A stretch of 64,000 nucleotides of DNA from Polynucleobacter sp. JS-Polo-80-F4 (GCF_018881965.1 NZ_JACVPI010000001.1:1556018-1620017); one strand, 5' to 3'. Counted from the first letter of the stretch, positions 47,290-57,847 are shown. A program made the numbers and translations. Notes: generated by a model from the sequence alone, not told the origin.

Positions 47290-47967
47290 ATGGGTTTACT
47301 GACATACTCTCCGGACCGAACTAGGGTCAAAATCTGCGGTTTAAAGACGGCGGCAGATGTGGATTCTGCTGTTTCTGCAGGGGTGGATGCAGTTGGCTTT
47401 GTTTTTTACCCTCCTAGCGTACGCGCTGTAAGCCCTAATATCGCAGCCCAGCTCATCTCTAGACTCCCAGCAGGGGTAGATGCTGTTGGACTCGTTGTAA
47501 ATGCCACAGATGAGCAATTTGCCGCGATACGGGCTGCTGCCTCGATTACCCTATGGCAGTTTCACGGGGATGAGACCCCAGAGCGCTGTGCCCAGCTTGC
47601 CGCAGGCGAGCCCTGGATGAAGGCTGCCCGTGTAGGCACTGGCTTCGCTTTTGATGATTTTTCCCTACAATATGGGGATGCAAACGCTTTTCTGCTGGAT
47701 GCCCTCGTTGAGGGATATGGTGGCGGAGGCGTTCCTTTTGATTGGCAAGGAATTCCACAGACATGGGTAAGCGAAAACGCGCCTCGGGTCGTTTTGAGTG
47801 GTGGATTGAACACGCACAACGTGGGCGAGGCAATTGCACGCCTACATCCTTGCGCGGTTGACGTCAGCAGTGGCGTAGAAAGCAGCAGGGGTGTTAAAGA
47901 TCCTGCGCTGATGACTGAGTTTGTAAAAGCAGTGCGCGCAGCAGATGCCAAAGCATCATCTCAATAA
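47290..47967 (+). CDS. trpF: Phosphoribosylanthranilate isomerase
   Basis: 225 residues of the TIM-barrel TrpF family: RVKICGLKTAADVDSAVSAGVDAVGFVFYPPSVRAV with catalytic Cys, LWQFHGDETPERC, and the C-terminal ALDVSSGVE-type phosphate loop (CAVDVSSGVESSRGVKD). It is followed by trpB 30 bases on. Confidence 0.96.
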   Translation: MGLLTYSPDRTRVKICGLKTAADVDSAVSAGVDAVGFVFYPPSVRAVSPNIAAQLISRLPAGVDAVGLVVNATDEQFAAIRAAASITLWQFHGDETPERCAQLAAGEPWMKAARVGTGFAFDDFSLQYGDANAFLLDALVEGYGGGGVPFDWQGIPQTWVSENAPRVVLSGGLNTHNVGEAIARLHPCAVDVSSGVESSRGVKDPALMTEFVKAVRAADAKASSQ

Positions 47968-47997
47968 TTTGCTGTAGATAAATCAAAAGAGGTAGCT

Positions 47998-49191
47998 ATG
48001 TACGACAAGCCAGATGCACGAGGACACTTCGGTCCATACGGTGGCGTGTTTGTTTCTGAGACATTGATGTTTGCATTGAATGAGCTTAAAGAGGCTTATG
48101 CAAAATATCAAAATGATCCAGAATTCATTGAAGAGTTTCATTACGAGCTCAAACACTTCGTAGGTAGACCATCACCGGTCTATCACGCTAAGCGTTGGAG
48201 TGAAATGCTGGGTGGGGCGCAGATCTATCTCAAGCGTGAAGATTTAAATCACACTGGCGCACACAAGATTAATAACGTCATCGGTCAAGCCATGCTCGCT
48301 AAGCGCATGGGCAAGCCTCGCATCATTGCTGAAACAGGCGCTGGTCAACATGGGGTTGCTACAGCAACCATCTGTGCCCGCTTTGGCCTGGATTGCACGG
48401 TATATCAAGGATCTGTTGATGTGGCTCGTCAGGCGCAAAACGTATTCCGTATGAAATTACTTGGTGCCAAGGTGGTTCCAGTGGAGTCTGGCACTAAGAC
48501 TTTGAAAGATGCTCTCAACGAGGCAATGCGTGATTGGGTTACCAACGTAGACAACACTTTCTACATCATCGGCACGGTTGCTGGTCCTCATCCTTATCCA
48601 ATGATGGTGAGAGATTTCCAAAGCGTCATAGGTGAAGAGTGCAAGGTGCAAATGCCAGAGATGACTGGTCGTCAGCCTGACTATGTTTTAGCTTGTGTTG
48701 GTGGTGGTTCTAATGCGATGGGTATCTTCTATCCATACATTGATTTCCCAGAAGTGAAGCTCATTGGCGTTGAAGCAGCAGGTCACGGTCTAGGAAGTGG
48801 CTTACATTCTGCTGCTCTATGCGTAGGTAAACCAGGTGTATTGCATGGCAATCGTACTTATTTATTGCAAGATGAGAATGGTCAGATTTCGGAAACACAT
48901 TCAGTCTCTGCTGGTATGGACTACCCAGGTGTTGGACCTGAGCATGCTTGGTTGAAAGATTCTGGTCGCGCAGATTATGTAGCAATTACGGATGAAGAAG
49001 CGCTCCAAGCATTCCATGATTGCTGTCAGATTGAAGGCATCATTCCGGCTCTTGAGTCCTCTCATGCCATTGCCTATGCCTGCAAGCTCGCTAAGACTTT
49101 GCCAAAAGATAAAACCATCTTGGTCAATCTATCTGGCCGTGGTGACAAAGACATGCATACCGTTGCACAGGCAACAGGCTCCGAAGGCTAA
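47998..49191 (+). CDS. trpB: Tryptophan synthase beta chain
   Basis: 397 residues: [40 protein letters not shown] with the PLP lysine, [13 protein letters not shown] and [12 protein letters not shown]. It condenses indole with serine. Co-directional with trpF and trpA. Confidence 0.98.
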   Translation: MYDKPDARGHFGPYGGVFVSETLMFALNELKEAYAKYQNDPEFIEEFHYELKHFVGRPSPVYHAKRWSEMLGGAQIYLKREDLNHTGAHKINNVIGQAMLAKRMGKPRIIAETGAGQHGVATATICARFGLDCTVYQGSVDVARQAQNVFRMKLLGAKVVPVESGTKTLKDALNEAMRDWVTNVDNTFYIIGTVAGPHPYPMMVRDFQSVIGEECKVQMPEMTGRQPDYVLACVGGGSNAMGIFYPYIDFPEVKLIGVEAAGHGLGSGLHSAALCVGKPGVLHGNRTYLLQDENGQISETHSVSAGMDYPGVGPEHAWLKDSGRADYVAITDEEALQAFHDCCQIEGIIPALESSHAIAYACKLAKTLPKDKTILVNLSGRGDKDMHTVAQATGSEG

Positions 49192-49234
49192 GCAGAAAAT
49201 AATAAAAAAACAAAAATAGAAAAACGAATTAGCT

Positions 49235-50032
49235 ATGTCAAAAATTACTGCGCTCTTTAAGGAGCTAAAAGCAACAGGTAAAAAAGGATTGATTCCTTTT
49301 ATTACTGCTGGCGATCCAGATCCTAAACAAACGGTTGAGTTAATGCATGCATTAGTTCGCGGTGGTTCAAGCGTAATTGAATTGGGTGTGCCATTTTCAG
49401 ATCCAATGGCTGATGGTCCTGTGATTCAAAGATCATCAGAGCGCGCATTGACCCAAGGTGTTACTTTGCGTAGTTGCCTAGAGATGGTGAAAGAGTTTCG
49501 TCAGAAGGACACCAATACACCGGTTGTTCTGATGGGCTATGCAAACCCTGTGGAACAAATGGGTGCGGAGCGTTTTGCAGCTGAAGCTAAGTCCGCTGGA
49601 GTCGATGGCGTTCTCGTGGTGGACTACCCACCAGAGGAGTGTGTGGACTTTGCAGCTCGTATGCGCGCTGCCGGTATTGATCCGATTTTCTTATTGGCAC
49701 CAACCTCATCTCATGAGCGGATTAAAGACGCTGCGAAAATTGCATCTGGTTATATCTATTACGTCTCTATGCGAGGGGTTACTGGCGCCTCCAACCTTAA
49801 CACTCAGGATGTGGCCAGCATTATTCCAAAAATTCGTGAAGAAACTGATATTCCCATCGCTGTTGGCTTTGGGATTAGTGATGCAGCCAGCGCCAAGGCG
49901 GTATCAGTGAGCGCTGATGCAGTCGTGATTGGCAGCCGCATTATTCGCCTTTTAGAAGATGCGCCCCCTGGGCAGGCAGTACAATCACTGGAAACCTTCA
50001 TTCGTGAGATTCGCGACGCATTGGATAGTTAA
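49235..50032 (+). CDS. trpA: Tryptophan synthase alpha chain
   Basis: 265 residues: [40 protein letters not shown] (catalytic Glu and Asp), [20 protein letters not shown] and [11 protein letters not shown]. It releases indole from indole-3-glycerol phosphate. accD begins six bases after its stop. Confidence 0.98.
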   Translation: MSKITALFKELKATGKKGLIPFITAGDPDPKQTVELMHALVRGGSSVIELGVPFSDPMADGPVIQRSSERALTQGVTLRSCLEMVKEFRQKDTNTPVVLMGYANPVEQMGAERFAAEAKSAGVDGVLVVDYPPEECVDFAARMRAAGIDPIFLLAPTSSHERIKDAAKIASGYIYYVSMRGVTGASNLNTQDVASIIPKIREETDIPIAVGFGISDAASAKAVSVSADAVVIGSRIIRLLEDAPPGQAVQSLETFIREIRDALDS

Positions 50033-50038
50033 AAACTA

Positions 50039-50926
50039 ATGAGCTGGATAGATAAATTACTCCCACCCCAAATTCAACATACTGACCCTGCAAATCGCAA
50101 GTCAGTACCTGAGGGATTGTGGGTTAAGTGCCCGAGTTGCGAGACTGTTCTCTATAGCACTGACATTGAAGCGAATTTATCGGTATGTCCAAAATGCAGT
50201 CATCACATGCGCATTGGTGCGCGTCTGCGCTTAGATAGTTTGTTGGACGAAAAAGGGCGCTACGAAATTGGCGCTGACATCTATCCAACCGATCCTCTCA
50301 AATTTAAAGACTCCAAAAAATATCCAGATCGCATTAAAGAAGCAAACGATGCTTCTGGTGAATCTGAGGCCCTCATTGTGATGGGTGGCAAGATTGAAAC
50401 TATTCCAGTGGTGACAGCTTGCTTTGAATTCCAATACATGGGTGGTTCGATGGGCTCTGTAGTGGGTGAGCGCTTTGCCCGCGGAGTACAAGAAGCAATT
50501 AATAAGAAGTGTGCTTTCATTTGTGTAACCGCTACTGGCGGTGCGCGTATGCAAGAGAGTTTGTTATCCCTTTTTCAGATGGCCAAGACCAACTCTATGT
50601 TGACCTTGTTGGCCAAAAAAGGCTTGCCTTATATCAGCGTGCTTACTGATCCAACGATGGGCGGTATCTCTGCTAGCTTTGCCTTCATGGGTGACGTTGT
50701 AATGGCGGAGCCAAAGGCTTTAATTGGCTTTGCTGGCCCGCGTGTGATTGAGCAGACTGTGCGTGAGAAATTACCAGAAGGATTTCAGCGTTCGGAATTC
50801 TTAATGCAAAAAGGCGGCATCGATATGATTGTTGATCGCCGTCAAATGCGCGGTGAAATTGCCCGTTTGTTGGCGCTACTACAAAAGCTTCCTGAGCCTG
50901 CAATAGCGGGTAGCGCAGCCGTTTAA
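50039..50926 (+). CDS. accD: Acetyl-CoA carboxylase carboxyltransferase subunit beta
   Basis: 295 residues. The N-terminal zinc ribbon uses CPSC and CPKC ([27 protein letters not shown]). The carboxyltransferase core has [43 protein letters not shown] and [17 protein letters not shown]. It works with AccA. The accD-folC-SPOR-cvpA-purF order matches the E. coli cluster. Confidence 0.98.
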   Translation: MSWIDKLLPPQIQHTDPANRKSVPEGLWVKCPSCETVLYSTDIEANLSVCPKCSHHMRIGARLRLDSLLDEKGRYEIGADIYPTDPLKFKDSKKYPDRIKEANDASGESEALIVMGGKIETIPVVTACFEFQYMGGSMGSVVGERFARGVQEAINKKCAFICVTATGGARMQESLLSLFQMAKTNSMLTLLAKKGLPYISVLTDPTMGGISASFAFMGDVVMAEPKALIGFAGPRVIEQTVREKLPEGFQRSEFLMQKGGIDMIVDRRQMRGEIARLLALLQKLPEPAIAGSAAV

Positions 50927-50956
50927 GCGCTTGAGCTCAGCACACCAAGCCCCCGT

Positions 50957-52255
50957 ATGTTTTCTAGCCTAGAGGCTTGGCTTAGCCACCTCGAAACTGC
51001 TCACCCTGTTGGTATCGACATGGGGTTGGAGCGCATCAATCGCGTCAAAGCCGCAATGGATCTACATTTTGAATGCCCAGTCATCACTGTTGCTGGTACA
51101 AATGGCAAAGGATCTACCTGCGCTTTCTTGGAGAGCATTCTCTTAGCCTCCGGTTATAGAGTGGGTTGCCATACCTCACCACATTTACTCAAATTTAATG
51201 AGCGTGCTCGCATCAACGGTGAGGATGTTAAAGACAATCTCTTGCTTGAGCATTTTGCTGCCGTTGAAAAAGCCCGTGTGAGTTTGGTAGATGCGCCAAC
51301 CTTAACCTATTTTGAGTTCACTACTTTAGCCATCATGCATTTATTTGCGAAATCGAATTTAGATGCAGTTGTACTAGAGGTGGGAATGGGTGGCCGTTTA
51401 GATGCGGTCAATATCGTGGATGCAGATTGCGCCATCGTGACTAGCATCGACATCGATCATGCGGATTTCTTGGGCGGCACACGCGAAGCAATCGGTCTGG
51501 AGAAGGCGGGCATTTTCCGTCCGGGGCATATTGCAGTATGTGGTGACCCTGTGCCGCCACAATCACTCATTGACCATGCTGAAAAGCTGGGCTGTGATCT
51601 CTGGTTGCAGGGGCGCGATTACAACTTCCAGGGTGATAAGCAGCAATGGGGTTGGGCAGGGCGCAAAAAACGCTTTAGTGGACTTGGGTATCCAGCACTG
51701 CGTGGCGCCAATCAGATTCTGAATGCTTCAGCAGTCATAGCTGCTTTGATGGCGCTTCACCAGCGCTTACCAGTCAGTGCCCAAGATATTCGCAATGGCT
51801 TTGCGCTGGTTGAGTTGCCAGGACGCTTTCAGGTCTTGCCGGGTCAACCTACTATCGTATTAGATGTCGCCCACAACCCCCATGCCGCAGCTACTTTGGC
51901 CCAGGGGTTGGATAAGATGGGTTACCACCCCTATACCTATGCCATTTTTGGGGCAATGGCTGACAAGGATATTGAGGGCGTGATTAAACCTCTTCTCAAT
52001 ATCGTGGATTTCTGGTTTTGTACCGATTTGCCGACCTCTAGGGCTGCCAGCGCTAAGGTCTTGGCCGAGAAGCTCGAAGCTATGGGTGTAAAGCCTAAAA
52101 ATGGGGCTGATGGCGGCATTGAATGCTTCCCAGAACCTGCTTTAGCGTATCAAAAAGCGCTATCTTTGGCAGGTGAGGGTGATAGAATTGTGACCTTCGG
52201 ATCCTTCTATACCGTTGCAGGCGTAATGACTTACCGAAACAACCAGGCCCACTGA
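50957..52255 (+). CDS. folC: Folylpolyglutamate synthase / dihydrofolate synthase
   Basis: 432 residues. The P-loop is VAGTNGKGSTCAFLESIL, followed by GCHTSPHLLKFNERARING, VVLEVGMGGRLDAVNIVDADCAIVTSIDIDHADFLG and, in the C-terminal domain, VLDVAHNPHAAATLA. It forms dihydrofolate and adds glutamates. It complements the pabBC gene at 23000 in the folate pathway. Confidence 0.97.
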   Translation: MFSSLEAWLSHLETAHPVGIDMGLERINRVKAAMDLHFECPVITVAGTNGKGSTCAFLESILLASGYRVGCHTSPHLLKFNERARINGEDVKDNLLLEHFAAVEKARVSLVDAPTLTYFEFTTLAIMHLFAKSNLDAVVLEVGMGGRLDAVNIVDADCAIVTSIDIDHADFLGGTREAIGLEKAGIFRPGHIAVCGDPVPPQSLIDHAEKLGCDLWLQGRDYNFQGDKQQWGWAGRKKRFSGLGYPALRGANQILNASAVIAALMALHQRLPVSAQDIRNGFALVELPGRFQVLPGQPTIVLDVAHNPHAAATLAQGLDKMGYHPYTYAIFGAMADKDIEGVIKPLLNIVDFWFCTDLPTSRAASAKVLAEKLEAMGVKPKNGADGGIECFPEPALAYQKALSLAGEGDRIVTFGSFYTVAGVMTYRNNQAH

Positions 52256-52258
52256 TCC

Positions 52259-53083
52259 ATGATTCGTTTACCAAGCTTTTTTAAGCGAAAAACCCAGTCT
52301 GATGACCTTGAATTAGGTTCAAGGGGTAGTCGCACCGCTAAACGAGCGGCCCCCCGTAGTTTTCAGCGCGCAGCTGAAGCCGAAGAGCTGGCCCTTACTG
52401 AAGATCCAGAACAACAAAGAGCGCGTCATCGTCTGATCGGCGCCGCTGTCTTGGTATTAATCGCCGTTGTTGGCTTGCCCCGTATTTTGGATAGCAAACC
52501 AAAGTCAGCGCCAAACGATATCGCTGTCAACATTGTGACCAGCTTGCCAATTCCTGGTACTGAAACCAAGCTAGAAGAAAAACCAAAAGCTGAGACTCCT
52601 GTTGAGTCTGCTAAAGAAGCTCCTAAAGCGGCAGTTGCACCTGCACCAGAAGCTAAAGCAGAAACTAAGGCTGACGTTAAAACAGAATCAAAATCAGAAA
52701 CTAAACCAACACCACCTGTTGCAAATAAATCTGCAACACTAGGATTGGCGGCTGGTGAAGAAGTGGTTGCGGCAAGCACTCCTAAGGCAGACGCTAAGTC
52801 TAAGACAGAAGATACGCCTAAGCCTGCCGCTTCAAATGGTTCAGGTAAATACGTTATTCAGATTGGCGCCTTTGCATCCGAGGCTAATGTAAAGGCCTTG
52901 TCCGCGAGACTCAAAAATCAAAACATTCCAAGCTATACCTTGAATAAAGCGGGAGCTGATGGAGGCAAGATTTTCCTTGTGCGTGCAGGGCCCTTTACCG
53001 ACAAAGATGCTGCAGAAACCGCAGAAAAGAAAATTAAGGCGATGGGTCTTACACCAAGACTCGTCGAATCCGGTAAGCAGTAA
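52259..53083 (+). CDS. SPOR-domain membrane protein (DedD-like)
   Basis: 274 residues. A charged cytoplasmic N-terminus is followed by one membrane helix near 62-78 (LIGAAVLVLIAVVGLPRIL), then a low-complexity Ala/Lys/Glu/Pro linker of about 100 residues. A C-terminal SPOR domain ends it (GKYVIQIGAFASEANVKALSARLKNQ...FLVRAGPFTDKDAAETA). SPOR domains bind denuded septal glycan, so the protein should localise to the division site. It starts three bases after folC and overlaps cvpA by one base. Confidence 0.9.
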   Translation: MIRLPSFFKRKTQSDDLELGSRGSRTAKRAAPRSFQRAAEAEELALTEDPEQQRARHRLIGAAVLVLIAVVGLPRILDSKPKSAPNDIAVNIVTSLPIPGTETKLEEKPKAETPVESAKEAPKAAVAPAPEAKAETKADVKTESKSETKPTPPVANKSATLGLAAGEEVVAASTPKADAKSKTEDTPKPAASNGSGKYVIQIGAFASEANVKALSARLKNQNIPSYTLNKAGADGGKIFLVRAGPFTDKDAAETAEKKIKAMGLTPRLVESGKQ

Positions 53084-53649
53084 TGGAATATTTATCCACC
53101 CTCAAGCTAACATCGGTGGATTACTTCACCTTAGTTGTGCTCTTGGTTTCTGCCTTGGTTGGCATTTCTCGTGGATTATTTAAAGAAGTTCTCGCTTTAG
53201 CCTCATGGTTCGCAGCTGCTTGGGTTGCTTACCACTATAGCAACTACCTCTCCACAGAATGGCTGTCTACATTTCATCTAGATGAGCTACTTAGCTTGGG
53301 CATCAGCTTCCTCATCCTCTTTATCCTGACTCTGATTGTTTGCGGTTTGTTTGGTGGAGTAGTGCAAAAAATTATTTTGTCGGTCGGTCTGAGTTTGACT
53401 GACCGTTTCTTGGGTTTGATCTTTGGCGTGATTCGTGGCGGCTTGATCGTGGTGGTGCTTGCGACTCTCGCTGCACTCACGCCCATTCCGCAAAGTATGG
53501 CCTGGAAGAATGCCATTACCAGGCCAGCAATTGATATGGCAACCGGTTTAATTAAAGGTTGGCTTCCTGCCGACTGGGCAAAGCAATTAGGTGATGCAAT
53601 GCCTAAAGTTACCCCTACCATTACTCCTAAAATAACAATAGGAATCTAG
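53083..53649 (+). CDS. CvpA family membrane protein
   Basis: 188 residues with four hydrophobic segments. DYFTLVVLLVSALVGISRGLFKEVLALASWFAAAWVAY is the CvpA start. It lies directly before purF, as in E. coli, where CvpA was named for colicin V production. The function is still poorly defined. It starts within the TAATG overlap with the SPOR gene. Confidence 0.93.
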   Translation: MEYLSTLKLTSVDYFTLVVLLVSALVGISRGLFKEVLALASWFAAAWVAYHYSNYLSTEWLSTFHLDELLSLGISFLILFILTLIVCGLFGGVVQKIILSVGLSLTDRFLGLIFGVIRGGLIVVVLATLAALTPIPQSMAWKNAITRPAIDMATGLIKGWLPADWAKQLGDAMPKVTPTITPKITIGI

Positions 53650-53653
53650 AGAT

Positions 53654-55192
53654 ATGTGCGGCGTCGTCGGAACTGTTTCCCACTCACCAGTAAATCAACT
53701 TCTCTATGATGCCTTGTTGCTTTTGCAACATCGCGGTCAAGATGCTGCAGGCATTGCAACCATGAACGGTAATTCGTTCACGATGCATAAAGCCAATGGC
53801 TTAGTTAGAGACGTCTTTAGAACTCGCAATATGCGCAGCTTGGTAGGTAATGCTGGCATCGGCCAGGTGCGTTATCCAACTGCCGGCTCTGCAAGTAGCG
53901 AAGAAGAAGCGCAACCTTTTTATGTCAGCGCTCCTTACGGCATTATCTTGGCGCATAACGGCAACTTAACTAACGCACCAAGCTTGCGTGTAGAGATGGC
54001 CTATCGTGACCGTCGTCACATCAATACCAGTTCTGATACTGAAGTGCTGCTCAACGTATTAGCGGATGAGCTCCAAAAAGAAACGAATAGCGTAGCTCTC
54101 GACGAGGGCGCGATGTTTAATGCAGTAACTGCTGTAACCAATCGCGTTAAAGGTTCTTACGCAGTAGTTTCTTTAATAGCAGGCTATGGCTTATTGGCCT
54201 TCCGCGATCAGTATGGTATTCGTCCTCTTTGTATTGGTCGTATTGATACACCTCAAGGTCCCGAGTGGATGATTGCATCTGAGTCTGTAGCGCTTGAAGG
54301 TCTAGGATTTACATTCGTGCGCGATGTGAATCCAGGCGAAGCAATCTATATCGACTTAGACGGTAATTTCTATTCACGCCAATGCGTACCTAATGCCGTA
54401 TTAACACCGTGTATCTTTGAATACGTCTACATGGCCCGCCCAGACTCCACGATTGATGGCGTCACTGTCTATAACGTGCGTATGCGTATGGGTGATTACT
54501 TGGCCGAGAAGATCCGCAAGGAGACTGATGTCTCTGAGATCGATGTAGTCATGCCAATTCCAGACTCAAGTCGTCCAGCAGCAATGCAGGTAGCAAAGAA
54601 CTTGGGTGTGGATTACCGCGAAGGCTTCTTTAAGAACCGTTATATTGGCCGCACCTTCATCATGCCAGGACAGGCTGTTCGTAAGAAGTCTGTTCGTCAA
54701 AAACTCAATGCTATGCGTATTGAGTTCAAAGACAAGACGGTCTTAATTGTGGATGACTCGATTGTTCGTGGAACCACTTCCTTTGAGATTGTGCAGATGG
54801 CTCGTGAATCTGGTGCCAAGAAAGTGATCTTTGCTTCTGCTGCGCCGCCAGTGCGCTTCCCGAATGTCTACGGTATTGATATGCCAACCCGCAGCGAATT
54901 GGTTGCCTATGGCCGCACCGATGAAGAAATCAATAAGATGATTGGTGCCGATCAATTAATCTATCAAAGCATTGAAGATATGAAGCAGGCAGTTAGGGAC
55001 GTGAATCCAGACATTAAGAACTTTGAGGCTTCTTGCTTTGATGGTTTCTATGTAACTGGTGACATCACCGAGTCCTATCTAGATGCTTTGGAAGCTGCCA
55101 GAAATACCTCGGCCGCTAAAGCAGATCGCCAAAAGGATTCGAGCGACTTTGCTCGTTCACAACTCCATCTGCATTTGGCTACCGAAGACTAA
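53654..55192 (+). CDS. purF: Amidophosphoribosyltransferase
   Basis: 512 residues. The nucleophile Cys2 follows the initiator Met (MCGVVGTV), then LLLQHRGQDAAGIAT, IGQVRYPTAGSAS and AHNGNLTNA form the glutaminase half. The PRPP motif is VLIVDDSIVRGTTSFEIVQMARESGAKKV. It makes phosphoribosylamine, the first purine step. It lies four bases after the cvpA-like gene. Confidence 0.98.
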   Translation: MCGVVGTVSHSPVNQLLYDALLLLQHRGQDAAGIATMNGNSFTMHKANGLVRDVFRTRNMRSLVGNAGIGQVRYPTAGSASSEEEAQPFYVSAPYGIILAHNGNLTNAPSLRVEMAYRDRRHINTSSDTEVLLNVLADELQKETNSVALDEGAMFNAVTAVTNRVKGSYAVVSLIAGYGLLAFRDQYGIRPLCIGRIDTPQGPEWMIASESVALEGLGFTFVRDVNPGEAIYIDLDGNFYSRQCVPNAVLTPCIFEYVYMARPDSTIDGVTVYNVRMRMGDYLAEKIRKETDVSEIDVVMPIPDSSRPAAMQVAKNLGVDYREGFFKNRYIGRTFIMPGQAVRKKSVRQKLNAMRIEFKDKTVLIVDDSIVRGTTSFEIVQMARESGAKKVIFASAAPPVRFPNVYGIDMPTRSELVAYGRTDEEINKMIGADQLIYQSIEDMKQAVRDVNPDIKNFEASCFDGFYVTGDITESYLDALEAARNTSAAKADRQKDSSDFARSQLHLHLATED

Positions 55193-55252
55193 AAAGCCAC
55201 AGGAATTTGCCTCACTCGAGGCAAATCTCCAATTCGGTGTCAAAATAGCAGG

Positions 55253-56461
55253 ATGAAGAGTAAAACTACCCGCAAAAAACCAGATTTTTCTAAGCTAGCG
55301 CTTGAGACCTTAGCGGTTCGCGCCGGTACCCGTCGCACAGCTGAATACCAAGAACATTCAGAGGCGATGTTCCTCACTTCTAGTTTTTGCTTTGATAGTG
55401 CTGAACTAGCGGCTGATGGTTTTGCTCATGCTGACCAGGGCTTTATCTATTCACGCTTCACCAATCCTACAGTTAGCATGTTCCAGGATCGCTTGGCTGC
55501 TTTGGAAGGTGGCGAGGCTTGTATTGCGACTGCTTCCGGCATGTCCGCCATTCTCACAATGGCGATGGCTCATCTACAAGCGGGCGATCACGTGGTTTGC
55601 TCGCGTTCGGTGTTCGGTGCAACGATTCAGTTGTTCACTAACATCTTAGGCCGCTTCGGCATCACAACCACTTATGCAGATTTGGCTGATACCAAATCAT
55701 GGCAGGCTGCAGTGCAGCCAAATACCAAACTCTTTTACCTGGAGACACCTTCCAACCCTTTAACTGAGATTGCTGATATCAAAGCCATTTCAAAGATAGC
55801 GAAGAAGGCAGGCGCATTATTTGCTGTTGACAACTGCTTCTGTACGCCGGCATTGCAAAAACCATTGGCACTCGGTGCTGATGTCGTGATTCATTCGGCT
55901 ACCAAGTACTTGGATGGACAAGGCCGGGTAGTGGGTGGAGCAATTGTTGGTAGCAAAGATTTCATCATGGGCAAGGTATTTCCATATGTTCGTACCGCAG
56001 GACCAACGCTCTCCGCATTTAATGCTTGGGTATTCCTGAAGGGCTTAGAGACTTTAGAGCTTCGTATGAAGCAACAGAGTCAAAATGCACTCGCCTTGGC
56101 TCAATGGCTAGAGAAGCAGCCAGGTGTTGAACGTGTTTATCACCCAGGCCTCAAATCACACCCCCAACATGCTTTGGCAATGCGCCAGCAAAAAGAAGGT
56201 GGGGCAATTCTTTCCTTCACCTTGAAGGGTGGCAAGAAGGCTGCGTTCAAACTGATCAATCAAACCAAGCTTTGCTCGATTACTGCAAACTTGGGTGATA
56301 CCCGCACGACCATTACTCATCCAGCCACAACAACGCATTGCCGCGTGACACCAGAGGCTCGTAAAGCTGCTGGTATTTCAGATGGCTTGGTGCGCATTGC
56401 AGTTGGACTTGAAAACATCAATGACTTAAAGAATGATCTCGTTGGTGGACTCAAAAAATAA
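55253..56461 (+). CDS. metZ: O-succinylhomoserine sulfhydrylase
   Basis: 402 residues of the Cys/Met metabolism PLP family: LALETLAVRAGTRRTAEYQEHSEAMFLTSSF (the MetZ/OSHS start), SRFTNPTVSMFQDRLAALEGGEACIATASGMSAI, and the PLP lysine in DVVIHSATKYLDGQGRVVGG. It uses sulfide to make homocysteine directly. The purF-metZ pairing is conserved in related genomes. Confidence 0.95.
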   Translation: MKSKTTRKKPDFSKLALETLAVRAGTRRTAEYQEHSEAMFLTSSFCFDSAELAADGFAHADQGFIYSRFTNPTVSMFQDRLAALEGGEACIATASGMSAILTMAMAHLQAGDHVVCSRSVFGATIQLFTNILGRFGITTTYADLADTKSWQAAVQPNTKLFYLETPSNPLTEIADIKAISKIAKKAGALFAVDNCFCTPALQKPLALGADVVIHSATKYLDGQGRVVGGAIVGSKDFIMGKVFPYVRTAGPTLSAFNAWVFLKGLETLELRMKQQSQNALALAQWLEKQPGVERVYHPGLKSHPQHALAMRQQKEGGAILSFTLKGGKKAAFKLINQTKLCSITANLGDTRTTITHPATTTHCRVTPEARKAAGISDGLVRIAVGLENINDLKNDLVGGLKK

Positions 56462-56483
56462 TCAAGTACACCAAGATAAGCCC

Positions 56484-57101
56484 ATGGGTTTTTCTGATGC
56501 TACGCAATTTTGGAATGAGCGCTTTGATAAGGCAGAGTTCATCTTTGGCAAAGAGCCAAATGAATATCTGGTTGAGAAAACAAAGCAATACCTAAAGCCC
56601 CAAGACAAGGTTTTATGTATTGCTGACGGCGAAGGGCGCAATGGCGTCTGGCTTGCTAAGCAAGGCATGCAAGTAGTCGGCTTTGATGCATCGGATATTG
56701 CCCTAGCCAAGGCAAAGCAATTCGCGAAAGACAATCAAGTCGAGGTTGATTACTCCTTCTCTGATACGGACAGTTACGCTTGGTCCGAAAATACTTATGA
56801 CGCAGTGATTGGTATCTTCATACAGTTCGCTGATCCAGTGATGCGAGCCAGAATCTTCCAGCAAGCATATAAGGCGACCAAGCCAGGCGGACTCTTCATT
56901 TTGCAGGGATACACCCCAAAGCAGCTCGAATACAAAACTGGTGGTCCAAGCCTAATAGAGCATCTGTACACAGAAGAGTTGATTAGAGATTTATCTAAAG
57001 AGTTTCAGATCCTGGAACTCGTTAGCTACGAGAAAGAGCTCTCTGAAGGTCCAAGACATACTGGTATGTCGGCTATTCTAGGTTTGGTTGTGCGCAAATA
57101 A
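56484..57101 (+). CDS. Class I SAM-dependent methyltransferase
   Basis: About 205 residues. FWNERFDKAEFIFGKEPNEYLVE leads to the SAM motif VLCIADGEGRNGVWLAKQGMQVVGFDASDIALAKAKQFA, then YDAVIGIFIQFADPVMRARIFQQAYKATKPGGLFILQGYTP. The fold resembles TehB or thiopurine-type small-molecule methyltransferases, but the substrate is unknown. I start at the ATG at 56484; a longer frame overlaps metZ. It lies next to metZ and the sulfur region, which might hint at thiol or chalcogen substrates (speculative). Confidence 0.88.
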   Translation: MGFSDATQFWNERFDKAEFIFGKEPNEYLVEKTKQYLKPQDKVLCIADGEGRNGVWLAKQGMQVVGFDASDIALAKAKQFAKDNQVEVDYSFSDTDSYAWSENTYDAVIGIFIQFADPVMRARIFQQAYKATKPGGLFILQGYTPKQLEYKTGGPSLIEHLYTEELIRDLSKEFQILELVSYEKELSEGPRHTGMSAILGLVVRK

Positions 57102-57126
57102 ATCAATATACTGATACTCTAGTGTT

Positions 57127-57843
57127 GTGAAGATAATAGAAATTAAAAATGCATGGCAGGGTAATAGCGACTGCAACGCATGCTCCATTCGAAGTTCGGC
57201 GCTCTTCGCTGAATTGAATGAGGAGGATTTTTCTAAGATTCATTCGCCCATTGATGATATGAGGTTTGAGGCTAATGCCAGTCTTTATACTCAAGGCGAT
57301 GAAGCGGAATATCTGTATACCCTGCGTGAAGGGTACATCAAGCTGTTACATATCAATTCTGACGGCTCAAATAGAATAGTACGCTTGGTAATGCCTGGTG
57401 ATTTATTTGGTATGGAGGCTTTGCTCGGTCAGACTTACTCCCATTCAGCTGCTGCTTTATCTAATGTGCATCTCTGCCGTATTCCTAAAGCAATTATCTC
57501 CAGCTTGGGGGAAGAGTCGCCACGCTTGCATAGGCAAATCGTCAAGAAATGGGGTGAGGCTTTAGCTCAATCAGAGTCCTGGTTCTCTGAAATCAATACT
57601 GGCAGAATTGAAATTCGCTTAGCTAGATTTTTCTTACGTATAGCCAAAGTTTCTGGCGATATGGCAGTTGCACCACTCTTTAAAAGAGAGGATATGGGCT
57701 TAATGATGGACGTCAAGTTTGAAACTATCAGTAGAGCCCTTGCTTCTATGGCGGAACAGGGCTTAATTTCCAATATCGGAAAGTTAAGTATTCAAATTCC
57801 GAGTATAAAAAAGCTTGAAAGCTTTTCTCAAGCTGGCGCTTAA
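57127..57843 (+). CDS. Crp/Fnr-family transcriptional regulator
   Basis: 238 residues starting at GTG. The cyclic-nucleotide-like beta-roll (about 28-130) includes LYTQGDEAEYLYTLREGYIKL and LVMPGDLFGMEAL. The helix-turn-helix at about 187-214 contains ETISR, the ExxSR recognition-helix pattern of FNR proteins. Cys16 and Cys19 (CNAC) and Cys117 are present, but the additional N-terminal Cys of true FNR is missing, so an oxygen-labile [4Fe-4S] cluster is doubtful. A 9/10 FNR-like box occurs at 59071 upstream of the sulfur operon. It is followed by a terminator shared with the convergent HiPIP gene. Confidence 0.92.
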   Translation: MKIIEIKNAWQGNSDCNACSIRSSALFAELNEEDFSKIHSPIDDMRFEANASLYTQGDEAEYLYTLREGYIKLLHINSDGSNRIVRLVMPGDLFGMEALLGQTYSHSAAALSNVHLCRIPKAIISSLGEESPRLHRQIVKKWGEALAQSESWFSEINTGRIEIRLARFFLRIAKVSGDMAVAPLFKREDMGLMMDVKFETISRALASMAEQGLISNIGKLSIQIPSIKKLESFSQAGA

Positions 57844-57847
57844 AAAT

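Noticed and set aside
57127-57843. Calling the Crp/Fnr protein a true oxygen-sensing FNR
   Set aside because: Only C16 and C19 are present in the N-terminal part; the third N-terminal cluster ligand of FNR is missing.
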